This document shows, piece after piece, positions 49,125 to 58,621 of a stretch of 64,000 bases of DNA. The stretch covers positions 1 to 64,000 of the forward strand of contig CAYWLS010000016.1 of assembly GCA_964458605.1 (NCBI GenBank). Reading direction: 5' to 3'. The notes below the pieces were generated by a model. The model made no database searches, was not told where the DNA came from, and was given only the letters and a program-made list of their open reading frames with translations. Both the position numbers and the translations under genes were made by a program. Each line of letters begins with the position of its first letter. Position 1 is the stretch's first letter. Origin of the DNA: JBBSNV01 sp964458605 (lineage in GTDB: Bacteria > Pseudomonadota > Alphaproteobacteria > Reyranellales > JAQSWP01).

Positions 49125-50666
49125 TCAGCGATAGACGAAGGCCGGATCGTCGAGATCGATCTTGGGGAAGACGTCCTTCTCGTTCCAGTAATCCTGGGTG
49201 TGCTGCCATTCCGGCTTGTCGCCGCGCCGGGGCAGCAGGTGCATGCCGCGCATGACGTAGCCCGGATTGAAATTGTCGGTGTCGATCCAGGGCAGCAGCT
49301 TCATGTCGCGATCTTCGGGCCGCAGCGCCACCTCGACCCGCCTGGCCTGCTTGTCCTTCATATGCGCCAGCAGCCGGCACACGAAATCCGCCACCAGGTC
49401 GGCGCGCAGGGTCCAGGAGGCGCGGAAATAGCCGAACACCCACACCATGTTGGGCACGCCGGTGAACATCATGCCGCGATAGGTCACCGTGTCGTGGAAC
49501 GCCAGCTTCTCGCCGTCGATCTGGAAATCGATGTCGCCCAGCACGTTGAGATTGAAGCCGGTGGCGGTGATCACGATGTCGGCCTCGATCTCCTGCCCCG
49601 ACTTCACCCTGATGCCCTTCTCGGTGAAGCTGTCGATCTCGTCGGTCACCACCGAGGCCTTGCCCGAGGCGATGCCGCGGAACAAATCGCCGTCGGGCAC
49701 AAAGGCGATGCGCTGGCGCCACGGCAGGTAGGACGGCGTGAAGTGCCTGGCGATGTCGTAGTCGGGCCCGAGGAACAGGCGAGCCGCGCCCAGCAGCTCC
49801 TTCTTCACCGCCTCCGGTTCCTCGAAGCAGCGCCTGGTGAAATTGGCCTGGTCGAGCAGGATGCGGCGGCGCACGATCTCGTGAATCCAGCTCTCGTCGA
49901 CCTGCAGGGCGCGCAGCTCGTCGGCCAGCACCTGGGCATTGCGCGCCGGGATGAAATAGGTCGGCGAACGCTGCAGCATGGTGACGTGCGCCACGTCGGC
50001 GGCGATGTTGGGCACCAGCGTCGCTGCCGTGGCGCCCGAGCCGATCACGATCACCTTCTTGCCCTTGTAGTCGAGATCGGTCGGCCAGGTCTGGGGATGG
50101 ACGATCCTGCCCGCGAACCGGTCCATGCCCGGCCATTGCGGCGTGTAGCCTTCGCTGTGGCGGTAATAGCCCTGGCACATCCACAGGAAGTTGCAGGCGA
50201 TGCGCCGCAGCGCGCCGGTCTCGTGCTGGCGCACCTCCAAGGTCCACAGATTGTCGGCGCTCGACCAGTTGGCGCGCTCGATGCGGTGGCCGTAGCGGAT
50301 ATGCAGGCCCAGCTCGTTGTCGGCGATCACCTCGCCCAGGTATTGCAGGATCTCGGCGGCGGTGGCGATCGGCTTGCCGGTCCAGGGCTTGAAGCGATAG
50401 CCGAAAGTGTAGAGATCGCTGTCGGAGCGGATGCCGGGATATTTGTGCGTGATCCAGGTGCCGCCGAAACTGTCCTGCGCCTCGAGCACCAGGAACGAGG
50501 TGTCGGGCATCTGCTGGCGCAGATGATAGGCGCCGCCGATGCCGGAGATGCCGGCGCCGACGATGACCACGTCGAAATATTCGCTGGCCCGGTCGGCGGC
50601 TGGGTCGGCGGCTGGGTCGGCGGCCTTGTTGACGGACTGGTCCGGCTGCAACGCTGTATCGGGCAT
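49125..50666 (-). CDS. Flavin-containing/Baeyer-Villiger-type monooxygenase
   Basis: A 513-residue enzyme with GAGISGIGGAYHL (FAD), GSGATAATL (NADPH) and the Baeyer-Villiger fingerprint F-A-G-R-x-x-H-x-x-x-W-P between them. It inserts one oxygen atom beside a ketone or oxygenates a heteroatom. The N-terminus contains a short ADPAADPAAD repeat from tandem 12-mers. It lies on the same strand as the big catabolic operon but 88 bp from the next gene; the substrate may belong to the same pathway. Confidence 0.9.
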   Translation of the reverse strand: MPDTALQPDQSVNKAADPAADPAADRASEYFDVVIVGAGISGIGGAYHLRQQMPDTSFLVLEAQDSFGGTWITHKYPGIRSDSDLYTFGYRFKPWTGKPIATAAEILQYLGEVIADNELGLHIRYGHRIERANWSSADNLWTLEVRQHETGALRRIACNFLWMCQGYYRHSEGYTPQWPGMDRFAGRIVHPQTWPTDLDYKGKKVIVIGSGATAATLVPNIAADVAHVTMLQRSPTYFIPARNAQVLADELRALQVDESWIHEIVRRRILLDQANFTRRCFEEPEAVKKELLGAARLFLGPDYDIARHFTPSYLPWRQRIAFVPDGDLFRGIASGKASVVTDEIDSFTEKGIRVKSGQEIEADIVITATGFNLNVLGDIDFQIDGEKLAFHDTVTYRGMMFTGVPNMVWVFGYFRASWTLRADLVADFVCRLLAHMKDKQARRVEVALRPEDRDMKLLPWIDTDNFNPGYVMRGMHLLPRRGDKPEWQHTQDYWNEKDVFPKIDLDDPAFVYR

Positions 50667-50754
50667 GGCGCGGTTCCTCGTGTGGCCCCCGCCAGTATAG
50701 AGGCATTCCCCCGCGCCGTCGCAACCGCACCGCGAAACGCTGCGGCGGCGACGG

Positions 50755-51870
50755 TCAGAATCCGTAAGGCTTGTAAGGCCCGAAGATATGCTGCTCGAAA
50801 TGCACCATGCCGGTCGAGCCGTCGCCGCCGCTCATGCGGCAGGGGAATTCGGTCGGGCCCAGCCGCTTGCTCTCCGGCAGCGCCGTCCGCCCCGTCTTGC
50901 CCAGATGATGGGCCGAGGGATAGCGGTCGGTCTCCACCACCGGTCCCACGCCGCGCCAGACGCCGGCGCTGCCGCCATCCTGCCAGCCGCCGTAATAGCC
51001 CAGGCCCTGCACGTCGGCCGGCGTGCCGGCGGCGGCGATGGTGTAGTCGCGCCAGTGCCCGTCGCTGTCCAGCAGCGAGAAGCTGCCGCCGATCACGTTG
51101 CGGGTGCCCGGCGCGTAGACCAGCTTGTGCTTGACCGACACCAGCCGCACCGTGCTGCCATCGGGCAAATAGAGCGCGCCCTCGAAGTCCAGCGGCTTGC
51201 CGGCCTCGTCCTCGTGGGTGTTGAAGAAGCCGGTGTAGCGGTCGGTGGCGAACGGAGCCCAGATGCGGAAGCGGCGATGGTCGACCTCGTCCGGGTCGCG
51301 CCCCGCCCCGCCATGCGGCGTGGCCGGTCCCATGCCCGAGCGCACGCCCCAGGAATGGTCGCGGATCGCGGTCCAGCCGTTCGCGACGATGGTCTCGCCG
51401 TCGCGCCGCACCGTGCCGCTGGCGGCGCAGACCCGGGTGTAGCGCAGCATGTCGTGGATCAGGTGGCCGTATTTGCGGAAGCGATAGGGGGCCTCGAGGA
51501 AGGCCGGCGAGCGCGTGGCGAAGGTCAGGTCGAAGGAGAAGCCTGCCGCGTTGTCGTCCAGCGACAGGCGGACCTCCTGCATCGGCTGGCGGATCTCCAG
51601 CCGCAACGGCCCGACATCGAGTTCGGCCGCGCGCGGCCGCAGCGCGCGCGAGGCGCGCAGCACGCGCTGCTCGCCCTGGCGCGCCAGCCCGGCGAAGCCG
51701 TCGATCACGTTCATGTTGGGGTGCAGGCGCAGGCCGGTCACGACATAGCAGTCCTCGGCGAAGGTGGCGCAGAAATAGCCGTCGTTGAAATGCACGTCCG
51801 AGGTGAACGGGATGTTGAACGGCGTGGGGTGCTGGTGGAACGGGTACTCGTCGAAGTCACTCAATTGCAT
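50755..51870 (-). CDS. Uncharacterised soluble protein, possibly lipocalin/AttH-like
   Basis: A 371-residue protein without signal or membrane segments. It is rich in beta-strand-like stretches, Trp, Tyr and His: FHQHPTPFNIPFTSDVHFNDGYF at the start, ANGWTAIRDHSWGVR in the middle, VHFEQHIFGPYKPYGF at the end. The paired domains with an R-D-H-S-W-G segment recall AttH/CrtC-type lipocalin-like hydratases or isomerases acting on terpenoid or steroid-like substrates. This is only a resemblance. It is on the same strand as the TRAP genes. Confidence 0.6.
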   Translation of the reverse strand: MQLSDFDEYPFHQHPTPFNIPFTSDVHFNDGYFCATFAEDCYVVTGLRLHPNMNVIDGFAGLARQGEQRVLRASRALRPRAAELDVGPLRLEIRQPMQEVRLSLDDNAAGFSFDLTFATRSPAFLEAPYRFRKYGHLIHDMLRYTRVCAASGTVRRDGETIVANGWTAIRDHSWGVRSGMGPATPHGGAGRDPDEVDHRRFRIWAPFATDRYTGFFNTHEDEAGKPLDFEGALYLPDGSTVRLVSVKHKLVYAPGTRNVIGGSFSLLDSDGHWRDYTIAAAGTPADVQGLGYYGGWQDGGSAGVWRGVGPVVETDRYPSAHHLGKTGRTALPESKRLGPTEFPCRMSGGDGSTGMVHFEQHIFGPYKPYGF

Positions 51871-52080
51871 AAGGCTCTCGCTTCCCGGTCGTCTTCGAGG
51901 CGTGCCATGGTCCAGCGGCCATGGCGCTGCGGCGGCTGGCGGACATGGATGGAGCGGTCCCGGCGCCGGCCGCGCGACTATTCAACCTGCGGTCGAGTGC
52001 CGACGTCAACCCCGCAGCTTCGGGACGTCGAACGGGCGCGCGCCAGCCCGTCGCGCCGGTGACGCTAGGTCGCGACGACG

Positions 52081-52125
52081 AAATCGCCTCGATTCCGTCG
52101 ATAAGGCGATTTGCGATTTGCTCTA
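52081..52125 (-). repeat. Dispersed palindromic repeat, copy C (partial)
   Basis: On the minus strand it begins TAGAGCAAATCGC and continues to CTTATCGACGGAATCG; a 9-bp stem (AAATCGCCT/AGGCGATTT, 52081-52112) remains. The second module of copies A and B is missing. The opening TAG (52125-52123) is the stop codon of the TRAP permease gene. Confidence 0.7.
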
Positions 52126-54495
52126 GACTTGCCCGGTTTCGCCGCTGACAGCGGCGGCGCGCAGGGGGCCGCGCAGGGTGAGATAGAGTCCGCCCACCAG
52201 GCCGATCGTGGTGGCCAGCATCAGCGCCAGCCACAGCAGCGGCTTGGTGGCATGCAGCGACAGCGAGCCCATATAGCCGATCGCCACCGTCACCGCCGCC
52301 AGCACCGCCCAGGCGCTCCAGCGCGTGATGTCCGGCGCCGGCGGCTGGTCGCTGACCCGCTCGTCCTTCAGCCATTGCGCCAGTTCCTCGACCGAGCCCT
52401 TCTGCTGCTGCACGCCGCCCTCCAGCTCCATCTCCTTGGCGACCTCCTCGGCCTCCTTGGCGATGCGCCGATCGAGCCAGCGTTGCAGCAGACTCTTGCG
52501 GGCCGGCGCGGCCTCGACCCGCTCGACCGCTTCCACCCTCACCTGCAGCCTGGCGCGGCGGCCGGGCAGATAGTCGAAGCCGACCGCGGCGGCGGCCAGC
52601 GCCAGCCCCAGCAGGTCGACCCAGAACGGGCTCTTGAAGATCAGCAGCCCGGCGGCCAAGGCGAACACCAGGCGCTGCAGCGGGTTGAGCGGGCGGTGGA
52701 AATAGCCCGCCAGCGCCGCCGTGGTCAGCACCATGCCGGCGCTGGCCACCAGGGTGGCGAGGACGATCTCCAGCGGCGTGCCGCGCATCAGCAGCGCCGG
52801 CTCGAACACGAACACCAGCGGCACGATGAAGGCGGCGACGCCCAGGCGCGAGGCCTCCACCATGGTCTTCATCGGGTTGGCGTTGGCCAGCCCGGCGGCG
52901 GCCACGGCGGCCAGCGCGGTGGGCGGGGTGATGTCCGACACCACGCCGTAATAGAAGGCGAACATGTGCGCGGCCATCTCCGGCACGCCGCTGGCCTTGA
53001 GGATCGGGATCACCGTGGCGACCATGGTGATGTAGACCGCCGAGGCGGTCAGCCCGGTGCCCAGGATCAGCGAGATCAGCGCGCCGATGATCAGGATCAG
53101 CCATAGCTGGTTCGACACCATGTCGAGGATCAGCTGGGTGATCTGGAAGCTCAGGCCGGTAGCGAACATGGCGCCGATGATGATGCCGGCGCAGGCGCAG
53201 GTGGTCGACAGGCTGCAGCTCACCTTGGCGGTCACCTCGAGCGCCTCGCCGATGCGGCTGGGCGACAGCAAGGTGCGGCGCGACACGAAGGACAGCAGGA
53301 AGGTGCCCAGGCTGGTGACCAGCGCCACCAGGATGATCGAGTAGCCCAGCGCCAGCAGCACCGCGATCAGCAGCAGCGGGATCGCCAGATAGCCGTTGGT
53401 GCGCATGATGCGCCAGGCATTGGGCATGGCCTCCTTGGGCATGCGCGACAGGCCCTGCTTGCGCGCCTCGAAATGCACCGTCCAGTAGATCGAGAAGTAA
53501 TAGAGAAAGGCCGGGATCGCCGCGGCGACGATCACCGTGACGTAGCTGACGCCCATGAACTCGGCCATCATGAACGCCACCGCGCCCATCACCGGCGGCA
53601 TGATCGAGCCGCCCACCGCCGCCGCCGCCTCGACGCCGCCGGCGAAATGCGGGCGATAGCCCAGCCGGCGCATCATCGGGATGGTGAAGGCGCCGGTGGT
53701 CAGCACGTTGCTGACGCCCGAGCCCGACAGCATGCCGAACAGGCCCGAGGCGATGACGCCGGCCTTGGCCGGGCCGCCGACGCGATGGCCGAACACGGCG
53801 AAGGCGATGCGGGTGAAGAAGCTGCCGGCGCCGGCCGCCTGCAGCAGCCGGCCGAACAGCAGGAACAGCACGATGTACTGCGCCGCCACCAGCAGCGGGA
53901 TGCCGAACACGCCGGCATCGCCCACCACCAGGGTCTGGATCAGCGCCTCCGGCTTGACCGGCGGGCCGTAGAAGATCCCGGGGAAGTGATTGGCGAACAA
54001 CGCATGGCAGCAGAAGATGCCGGCCAGCACGATCATCGCCCAGCCGACGGTGCGGCGCACCGCCTCGCATACCAGGAAGATCAGCACCAGGCCGGCGGCA
54101 TAGTCGCGCGGCGCCAGCCCGACATAGAGATCCTGCCAGGTATCGACGATCGACAGGTAGTAGACCATCAGCAGCGCGCAGGCCAGCACGCAGGCGCCGT
54201 CGAGCAGCGCCAGCGCCGATCGCCACCGGCCGCCGGTGGCGGCGGGATTGAGCAGGAACACCAGGCTGATGGCGATCAGCAGGTGCATCGGCAGGAAGAT
54301 GGCGTTGGTCGGCGGCCCGTAGATGCCGATATAGATGTGATAGAGGACCAGATAGACCGACAGCACCGTGACCAGGGTCAGTCGCGCGGTCTGCGGCCAG
54401 GATCGCGCCGTGCGGGCGGCGGCGCCCGCCGACGGGGCGGCCCCCAGGGGAGTAGCCCCCGGCCGCCCCGACGCCAGTTGCAGGATGCCCGACAC
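52123..54495 (-). CDS. TRAP transporter fused permease (4TM/12TM), TAXI type
   Basis: A 790-residue membrane protein fusing the small 4-helix and large 12-helix TRAP subunits; the junction lies near residues 160-190. The large part has GGVEAAAAVGGSIMPPVMGAVAFMMAE and SDITPPTALAAVAAAGLA, hallmarks of TAXI-TRAP permeases. GTG 54495 has GAGGGC ahead. A C-terminal soluble helical region (about 660-740) is longer than usual. It works with the TAXI receptor upstream to import a carboxylate with a Na+ gradient. TAG ends in repeat copy C. Confidence 0.92.
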   Translation of the reverse strand: MSGILQLASGRPGATPLGAAPSAGAAARTARSWPQTARLTLVTVLSVYLVLYHIYIGIYGPPTNAIFLPMHLLIAISLVFLLNPAATGGRWRSALALLDGACVLACALLMVYYLSIVDTWQDLYVGLAPRDYAAGLVLIFLVCEAVRRTVGWAMIVLAGIFCCHALFANHFPGIFYGPPVKPEALIQTLVVGDAGVFGIPLLVAAQYIVLFLLFGRLLQAAGAGSFFTRIAFAVFGHRVGGPAKAGVIASGLFGMLSGSGVSNVLTTGAFTIPMMRRLGYRPHFAGGVEAAAAVGGSIMPPVMGAVAFMMAEFMGVSYVTVIVAAAIPAFLYYFSIYWTVHFEARKQGLSRMPKEAMPNAWRIMRTNGYLAIPLLLIAVLLALGYSIILVALVTSLGTFLLSFVSRRTLLSPSRIGEALEVTAKVSCSLSTTCACAGIIIGAMFATGLSFQITQLILDMVSNQLWLILIIGALISLILGTGLTASAVYITMVATVIPILKASGVPEMAAHMFAFYYGVVSDITPPTALAAVAAAGLANANPMKTMVEASRLGVAAFIVPLVFVFEPALLMRGTPLEIVLATLVASAGMVLTTAALAGYFHRPLNPLQRLVFALAAGLLIFKSPFWVDLLGLALAAAAVGFDYLPGRRARLQVRVEAVERVEAAPARKSLLQRWLDRRIAKEAEEVAKEMELEGGVQQQKGSVEELAQWLKDERVSDQPPAPDITRWSAWAVLAAVTVAIGYMGSLSLHATKPLLWLALMLATTIGLVGGLYLTLRGPLRAAAVSGETGQV

Positions 54496-54513
54496 GGCGC
54501 CGCCCTCTTCGCG

Positions 54514-55479
54514 CTACTTGATCAGTCCGACTTCGCGATAGTACTTCTCGGCGCCGGGATGCAGCGGGATCTTGTTGCCGTCCAGCGCGCCCTTGGTATC
54601 CATCTCGTTGGCGCCGGCGAACAGGCCGTGGAACTCCTTGACCTGCTCGTTCATCAGCTTGGTGATCTTGTACACCAGATCGTCCGACAGCTTGGACGAG
54701 GCCACCAGCTGGTTGATCAGATAGGGCGTGTCGACGTCGTTGGGCATGCTCTTGTAGATGCCGCCCTTGAGCGTGCGCATGGTGACGCCGGGCAGCAGCG
54801 CCATCATCTTCTCGCCCGCGGCCTTGTCGAAGCTCAGCACCCGGAAGCCCGGCGCGCGATCCAGCTCCATCATCGGCCCGTAGGGCGCCGGACCGGAGAA
54901 GAACGCCACGTCGACCTGGCCGTCCTGGAACGCCTGGCTGAGATTCTGGTAGCCGGCCGTGTTCAGCACGCCGCCGGCCTTGGTGATGTCCTCCGGCGTG
55001 ACGCCGTAGGAGGCCAGCGCCGCCACGTTGAGCGCGTAGAAGGTCGAAGCCTTGGTGCCGAGCCACACCTTGTACGGCTTGGTCTTGAGGTCGGCCAGGC
55101 TCTTGATGTCGGACTTCTCCTGCACCACCACCATGAAATAGGCGCCGTACAGGCTCATGACGTGACGCAGGTTCTCGGTCTTGACGCCCAGCCCGCCCTC
55201 GCCGTTGCGCAGCTGGTTGGTCTGGTAGGTATAGGCCAGGCCCATCTCCGCGTCGCCCTTGTCGATGCGGATCAGCGTCTGCTCGGTCGGCCCCGCCAGG
55301 GTCGAGGCGCGCACGCCCGGGATGTTCTTGTTGATCAGCTCGGCCAGCTTGGCGCCGAACACCGGATAGGTGCCGGCCAGGCCCGAACCGATGCGCAGGA
55401 ATTCTTCGGCCCGCGCGCCGACGCTGACGCCGAAGGCGGTGGCTGCCACCAGCAGCACGGCAACGAGTTTACGCAGCAT
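54514..55479 (-). CDS. TAXI-family TRAP solute-binding protein
   Basis: The 321-residue precursor has a signal peptide (LVAVLLVAATAFGVSVGARA) and the TAXI-family mature fold, with LRIGSGLAGTYPVFGAKLAELIN at the N-terminus and AGGVLNTAGYQNLSQAFQDGQVDVAFF centrally. It delivers the ligand to the fused permease encoded 18 bp downstream. AAGGAGG precedes ATG 55479. The 158-bp gap to the flavin reductase gene suggests its own promoter. Confidence 0.92.
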   Translation of the reverse strand: MLRKLVAVLLVAATAFGVSVGARAEEFLRIGSGLAGTYPVFGAKLAELINKNIPGVRASTLAGPTEQTLIRIDKGDAEMGLAYTYQTNQLRNGEGGLGVKTENLRHVMSLYGAYFMVVVQEKSDIKSLADLKTKPYKVWLGTKASTFYALNVAALASYGVTPEDITKAGGVLNTAGYQNLSQAFQDGQVDVAFFSGPAPYGPMMELDRAPGFRVLSFDKAAGEKMMALLPGVTMRTLKGGIYKSMPNDVDTPYLINQLVASSKLSDDLVYKITKLMNEQVKEFHGLFAGANEMDTKGALDGNKIPLHPGAEKYYREVGLIK

Positions 55480-55637
55480 CTCGACCTCCTTGTCCTGTTT
55501 GCTCTTTCCTTGTCATGCCTCTGCGGGCGCTTGGCGCTGGCGCGCAGCGACGACGGTACGGAGCGCGGCACACCCCTTCCAATACAAATTTCTCATCACT
55601 CCATTGGCTCCGTAAATCACTGCCCCGTGCCCTTGCG

Positions 55638-56261
55638 TCACGGCGGTTGCAGCATGGCGAAGACATCCGTCAGCCGCGTGTACAGGCCGCGGCCGGAAAT
55701 CCGGCCGACCGCGTCGAGCGCCGCGCCGTCGACGTTGAAGTCGGCGTCGACCAGCCCGTCGCGGTAGTGGAAATGCACCACCTCGCCCACGATCATGGTG
55801 TTGGGCTTGCGCCCCAGCTTCAGGATGTGCAGCGCCTTGCATTCGAAGCTGGCCGGGCACTCGGCCAGGCGCGGCGGCGCCACCTTGAGCGACGGCGCGG
55901 TGCGCAGCCCGGCCGCTTCGATCTCGCTGCGACCCGGCGCCAGGCTGGCGGCGCATCGGTTCATCTTTTCGGCCATGGCGCGGCCGACGATATTGACCAC
56001 GAATTCGCCGCCGGCCTCGATGTTGCGCACCGTGTCCTTCATGACCGGCGCAGCGGTCGTAGCACCGGCGCGCGGCGCCACCGAGATCATCAGTATCGGC
56101 GGATCGACGCCCACCATGTTGAAGAAGCTGAACGGCGCGGCATTGACCACGCCGCCGCCCATTGTCGTCACCAGCGCGATCGGCCGCGGCACCACCGTGC
56201 TGGCGACCAGACGATATTGCTGGTCGGGCGCCAGGCGGGCCGGGTCGAAATCGGCCGCCAC
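55638..56261 (-). CDS. Flavin reductase-like protein (FMN-binding split barrel)
   Basis: A 207-residue split-barrel protein with VVPRPIALVTTMGGGVVNAAPFSFFNMVG and a second FMN/NAD(P)H-binding region GGEFVVNIVG. It may supply reduced flavin to a partner monooxygenase, or act directly. No two-component flavin oxygenase is encoded nearby; the Baeyer-Villiger-type enzyme at 49125 carries its own FAD. GTG 56261 lies 4 bp after the ligase stop, so the genes are coupled. Confidence 0.88.
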   Translation of the reverse strand: MAADFDPARLAPDQQYRLVASTVVPRPIALVTTMGGGVVNAAPFSFFNMVGVDPPILMISVAPRAGATTAAPVMKDTVRNIEAGGEFVVNIVGRAMAEKMNRCAASLAPGRSEIEAAGLRTAPSLKVAPPRLAECPASFECKALHILKLGRKPNTMIVGEVVHFHYRDGLVDADFNVDGAALDAVGRISGRGLYTRLTDVFAMLQPP

Positions 56262-56265
56262 CGGA

Positions 56266-57732
56266 TCAGCCTTTCATCTCGGCCGCCAGCTTGACCAGCG
56301 CCGGCTTGAGGATCTTGCCCGAGGAATTCTTCGGCATGTCGTCGACGAAGAAGATGCGCTTGGGCGCCTTGTAGGGCGCCAGCTTGGCGCGGCACAGCGC
56401 GATCAGCTCGTCGGCCGGCACCGGCGTCTTGACGACGACGAAAGCCGCCACCTCCTCGCCCATCTCCGGCGACGGCAGCCCGACCACCGCAGCTTCCATC
56501 ACCTGAGCATGGTTCAACAACGTTTCCTCGATCTCGTTGGGATAGATGTTGACGCCGCCCCTGATGATCATGTCCTTGCGGCGGCCCTTGAGGAACAGAT
56601 AGCCCTCCTCGTTCAGGGTGCCGAGATCGCCGGGATAGAACCAGCCGTCCTTGAACATCTCCGCCGTTGCCGCCGGATCGCCGAAGAACTCGGTGGCGCA
56701 GCCGGGGCTGCGATAGCGCAGCAGGCCGGTCTCCCCCGCCGGCAGCGATCTGCCGTTGTCGTCCACCACCTGCACTTCGATGGCGAACATGCAACGGCCG
56801 ACCGAGTCGCCGAACCGCGCCTGGTCGGGCGGCGTCAGCATGGAGACGCCGCCGCCCTCGGTGGTGGCGTACATCTCGTAGAAATGCGGCGTGATCTTCT
56901 GCCTGATGGCACGCCGTTCCTCGGCGTGCAGCGGCGAGCCGCTGGACAGCAGCATGGTCAGCGACGGCATCAGCAGTCCCTCGCCCGCGTCCAGCGCCAG
57001 CAGGCGGCGCAGCAGGGTCGGCACCAGGAACAGATGCGTCGCCTGGCGCTGGCGCACCTCCTCGATCAGCTCCTCCGGCCGGTAGGGCGGCGGGAACATG
57101 ATCACGGTGCCGCCGCAGAACAGCTGCGACAGGGCGAAGGTGCGGCCGCCGCCGAAATAGATCGGCGTGGCCGAGACGTAACGCGACTGCGCGTTCAGCC
57201 CCATGTTGATCCAGTGGGTCCAGAAGCGGCGCTGGAACTGCTGGTGCGTCACCAGCGGGCCCTTGGCCATGCCGGTGGTGCCGGAGGACAGCGACAGCAG
57301 GAACGGCAGGGCGTCGCCGTCGGCCAGTTCTTGCAGCGGCGCCGCCGCGGCCACGCCGCGCTGCCACTTCTCGTCGCAGCGCAGCGCCGGGGCCACGTCG
57401 TTCCACGCCGCGCCGGGCTCGAGGATCACGCGCTTGGCCTTGAAGTGCTGCGCGATGCGTTCCTGCTCGCCCACCGTCCAGCGGCAATCCATCGGCAGCA
57501 CGATGGCGCCCAGCGCGGCCAGCGCGAAGATACTGACCAGATGGGTCGCCGTGTCGTCCAGCGCCAGGCCGATCACCTCGCCGCGCCCGATGCCCTGGCT
57601 GGCCAGCCAGCCGGCAGTGCGGCGCACCAGCCCGTCGAGATCGCGATAAAGGACGGTTTCGGCGCCGGTGACCAGCGCCGGATGCAGCGGGCGCGACTGC
57701 GCCAGGATGCGGAGGGAACCGGCGAGGTTCAT
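56266..57732 (-). CDS. AMP-dependent acyl-CoA synthetase, ATP-grasp-independent ANL family
   Basis: A 488-residue ANL enzyme with LSLSSGTTGMAKGPLVTH, a YATTEGGG motif instead of the usual GxTE, YPGDLGTLNEEGYLFLKGRRKDMI and the C-terminal lysine in KNSSGKILK. It makes an acyl-AMP and a CoA thioester from a carboxylic acid. ATG 57732 lies 2 bp after the amidohydrolase stop. With the acyl-CoA dehydrogenase upstream it provides the entry to a CoA-bound stage of the pathway. Confidence 0.9.
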   Translation of the reverse strand: MNLAGSLRILAQSRPLHPALVTGAETVLYRDLDGLVRRTAGWLASQGIGRGEVIGLALDDTATHLVSIFALAALGAIVLPMDCRWTVGEQERIAQHFKAKRVILEPGAAWNDVAPALRCDEKWQRGVAAAAPLQELADGDALPFLLSLSSGTTGMAKGPLVTHQQFQRRFWTHWINMGLNAQSRYVSATPIYFGGGRTFALSQLFCGGTVIMFPPPYRPEELIEEVRQRQATHLFLVPTLLRRLLALDAGEGLLMPSLTMLLSSGSPLHAEERRAIRQKITPHFYEMYATTEGGGVSMLTPPDQARFGDSVGRCMFAIEVQVVDDNGRSLPAGETGLLRYRSPGCATEFFGDPAATAEMFKDGWFYPGDLGTLNEEGYLFLKGRRKDMIIRGGVNIYPNEIEETLLNHAQVMEAAVVGLPSPEMGEEVAAFVVVKTPVPADELIALCRAKLAPYKAPKRIFFVDDMPKNSSGKILKPALVKLAAEMKG

Positions 57733-57734
57733 GG

Positions 57735-58601
57735 CTACTTGATCGGCAGCTTGTAGATGCGGATGGCGTTGTCGCGCAGGAACTTGCGCTTGGCGGCGTC
57801 GGGAATGCCCAGCGCCTCGATCTCGGCGCGGGTGCGCTCGAAACCCAGCACCGGGAAGTCGGTGCCGAACAGCACCTTGTCCTGGCCGAAGCTCTTGATG
57901 TAGTGGACGAAGCTCTGCGGCCAGTATTTCGGCGCATGGGCGTCGGAGCCGATATAGACGTTCTTGTGCTTCCACGCCATGGCGATCATCTCGTCGGTCC
58001 AGGGAATGCCGACATGGATGCCGATCAGGATCAGCTCGGGGAAATCGCAGGCCACGTCGTCCAGCGTGATCGGCCGGCCGACGCTGCGGCGCGGATAGTC
58101 GGGCGCGTAGATCATCGACTGGCCGACCTGCAACTGGATCGGCACGCCCAGCTCCACGCATTTGGCGTAGAACGGATAGTAGCGCGCATGGTTGGGCGCC
58201 AGTTCGAACCAGTGCGGATAGGAATGCGCGCCGACGAAGCCCATGTCCTTGACCGCGCGCTCCAGCGCCCGCACCCCGTCCATGCCCTCGGTGGGATCGA
58301 CGCCGGCCAGGCCATAGAAGCGCTGCGGATACTGCTTCACAGCCCGCTCCACCAGCTCGTAAGGCAGGTGGTAGCAGGAGGGATGGCCGATCGGCCCGTT
58401 CTTCGAGGCGATCAGGAAGGCGCGCTCGATGCCGGCCGCATCCATGCGCTTGAGCATCTCTTCGAGCGACACGCCGCCCATGGTGTTGTCGTCGACCTTC
58501 ATCTTGCCCTGGTAGAACGCCTTGCGGTTCTTGGGCCGGTACTGCCCGACCTCCTCGGTGAAGATGTTGACCACGACGTCGATGGCCTTGATGTCGTACA
58601 T
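57735..58601 (-). CDS. Amidohydrolase-2-family protein
   Basis: A 288-residue TIM-barrel metal hydrolase/decarboxylase of the ACMSD/amidohydrolase-2 group: GAHSYPHWFELAP, LIGIHVGIPWTDEM and GTDFPVLGFERT with the late catalytic aspartate. The classic N-terminal H-x-H is not seen (the start reads DVVVNIFTEE), so the metal site is reduced. It may hydrolyse a C-N bond or decarboxylate. It lies in the middle of the operon, 20 bp from the acyl-CoA dehydrogenase gene. Confidence 0.85.
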   Translation of the reverse strand: MYDIKAIDVVVNIFTEEVGQYRPKNRKAFYQGKMKVDDNTMGGVSLEEMLKRMDAAGIERAFLIASKNGPIGHPSCYHLPYELVERAVKQYPQRFYGLAGVDPTEGMDGVRALERAVKDMGFVGAHSYPHWFELAPNHARYYPFYAKCVELGVPIQLQVGQSMIYAPDYPRRSVGRPITLDDVACDFPELILIGIHVGIPWTDEMIAMAWKHKNVYIGSDAHAPKYWPQSFVHYIKSFGQDKVLFGTDFPVLGFERTRAEIEALGIPDAAKRKFLRDNAIRIYKLPIK

Positions 58602-58621
58602 GACGCTGCCTTTCCCGCCCG

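Noticed and set aside
56266..57732. Assigning the two acyl-CoA ligases (28932 and 56266) to named substrates such as benzoate or fatty acids
   Set aside because: The motifs show only the ANL superfamily; substrate cannot be read from them without structure or assay.
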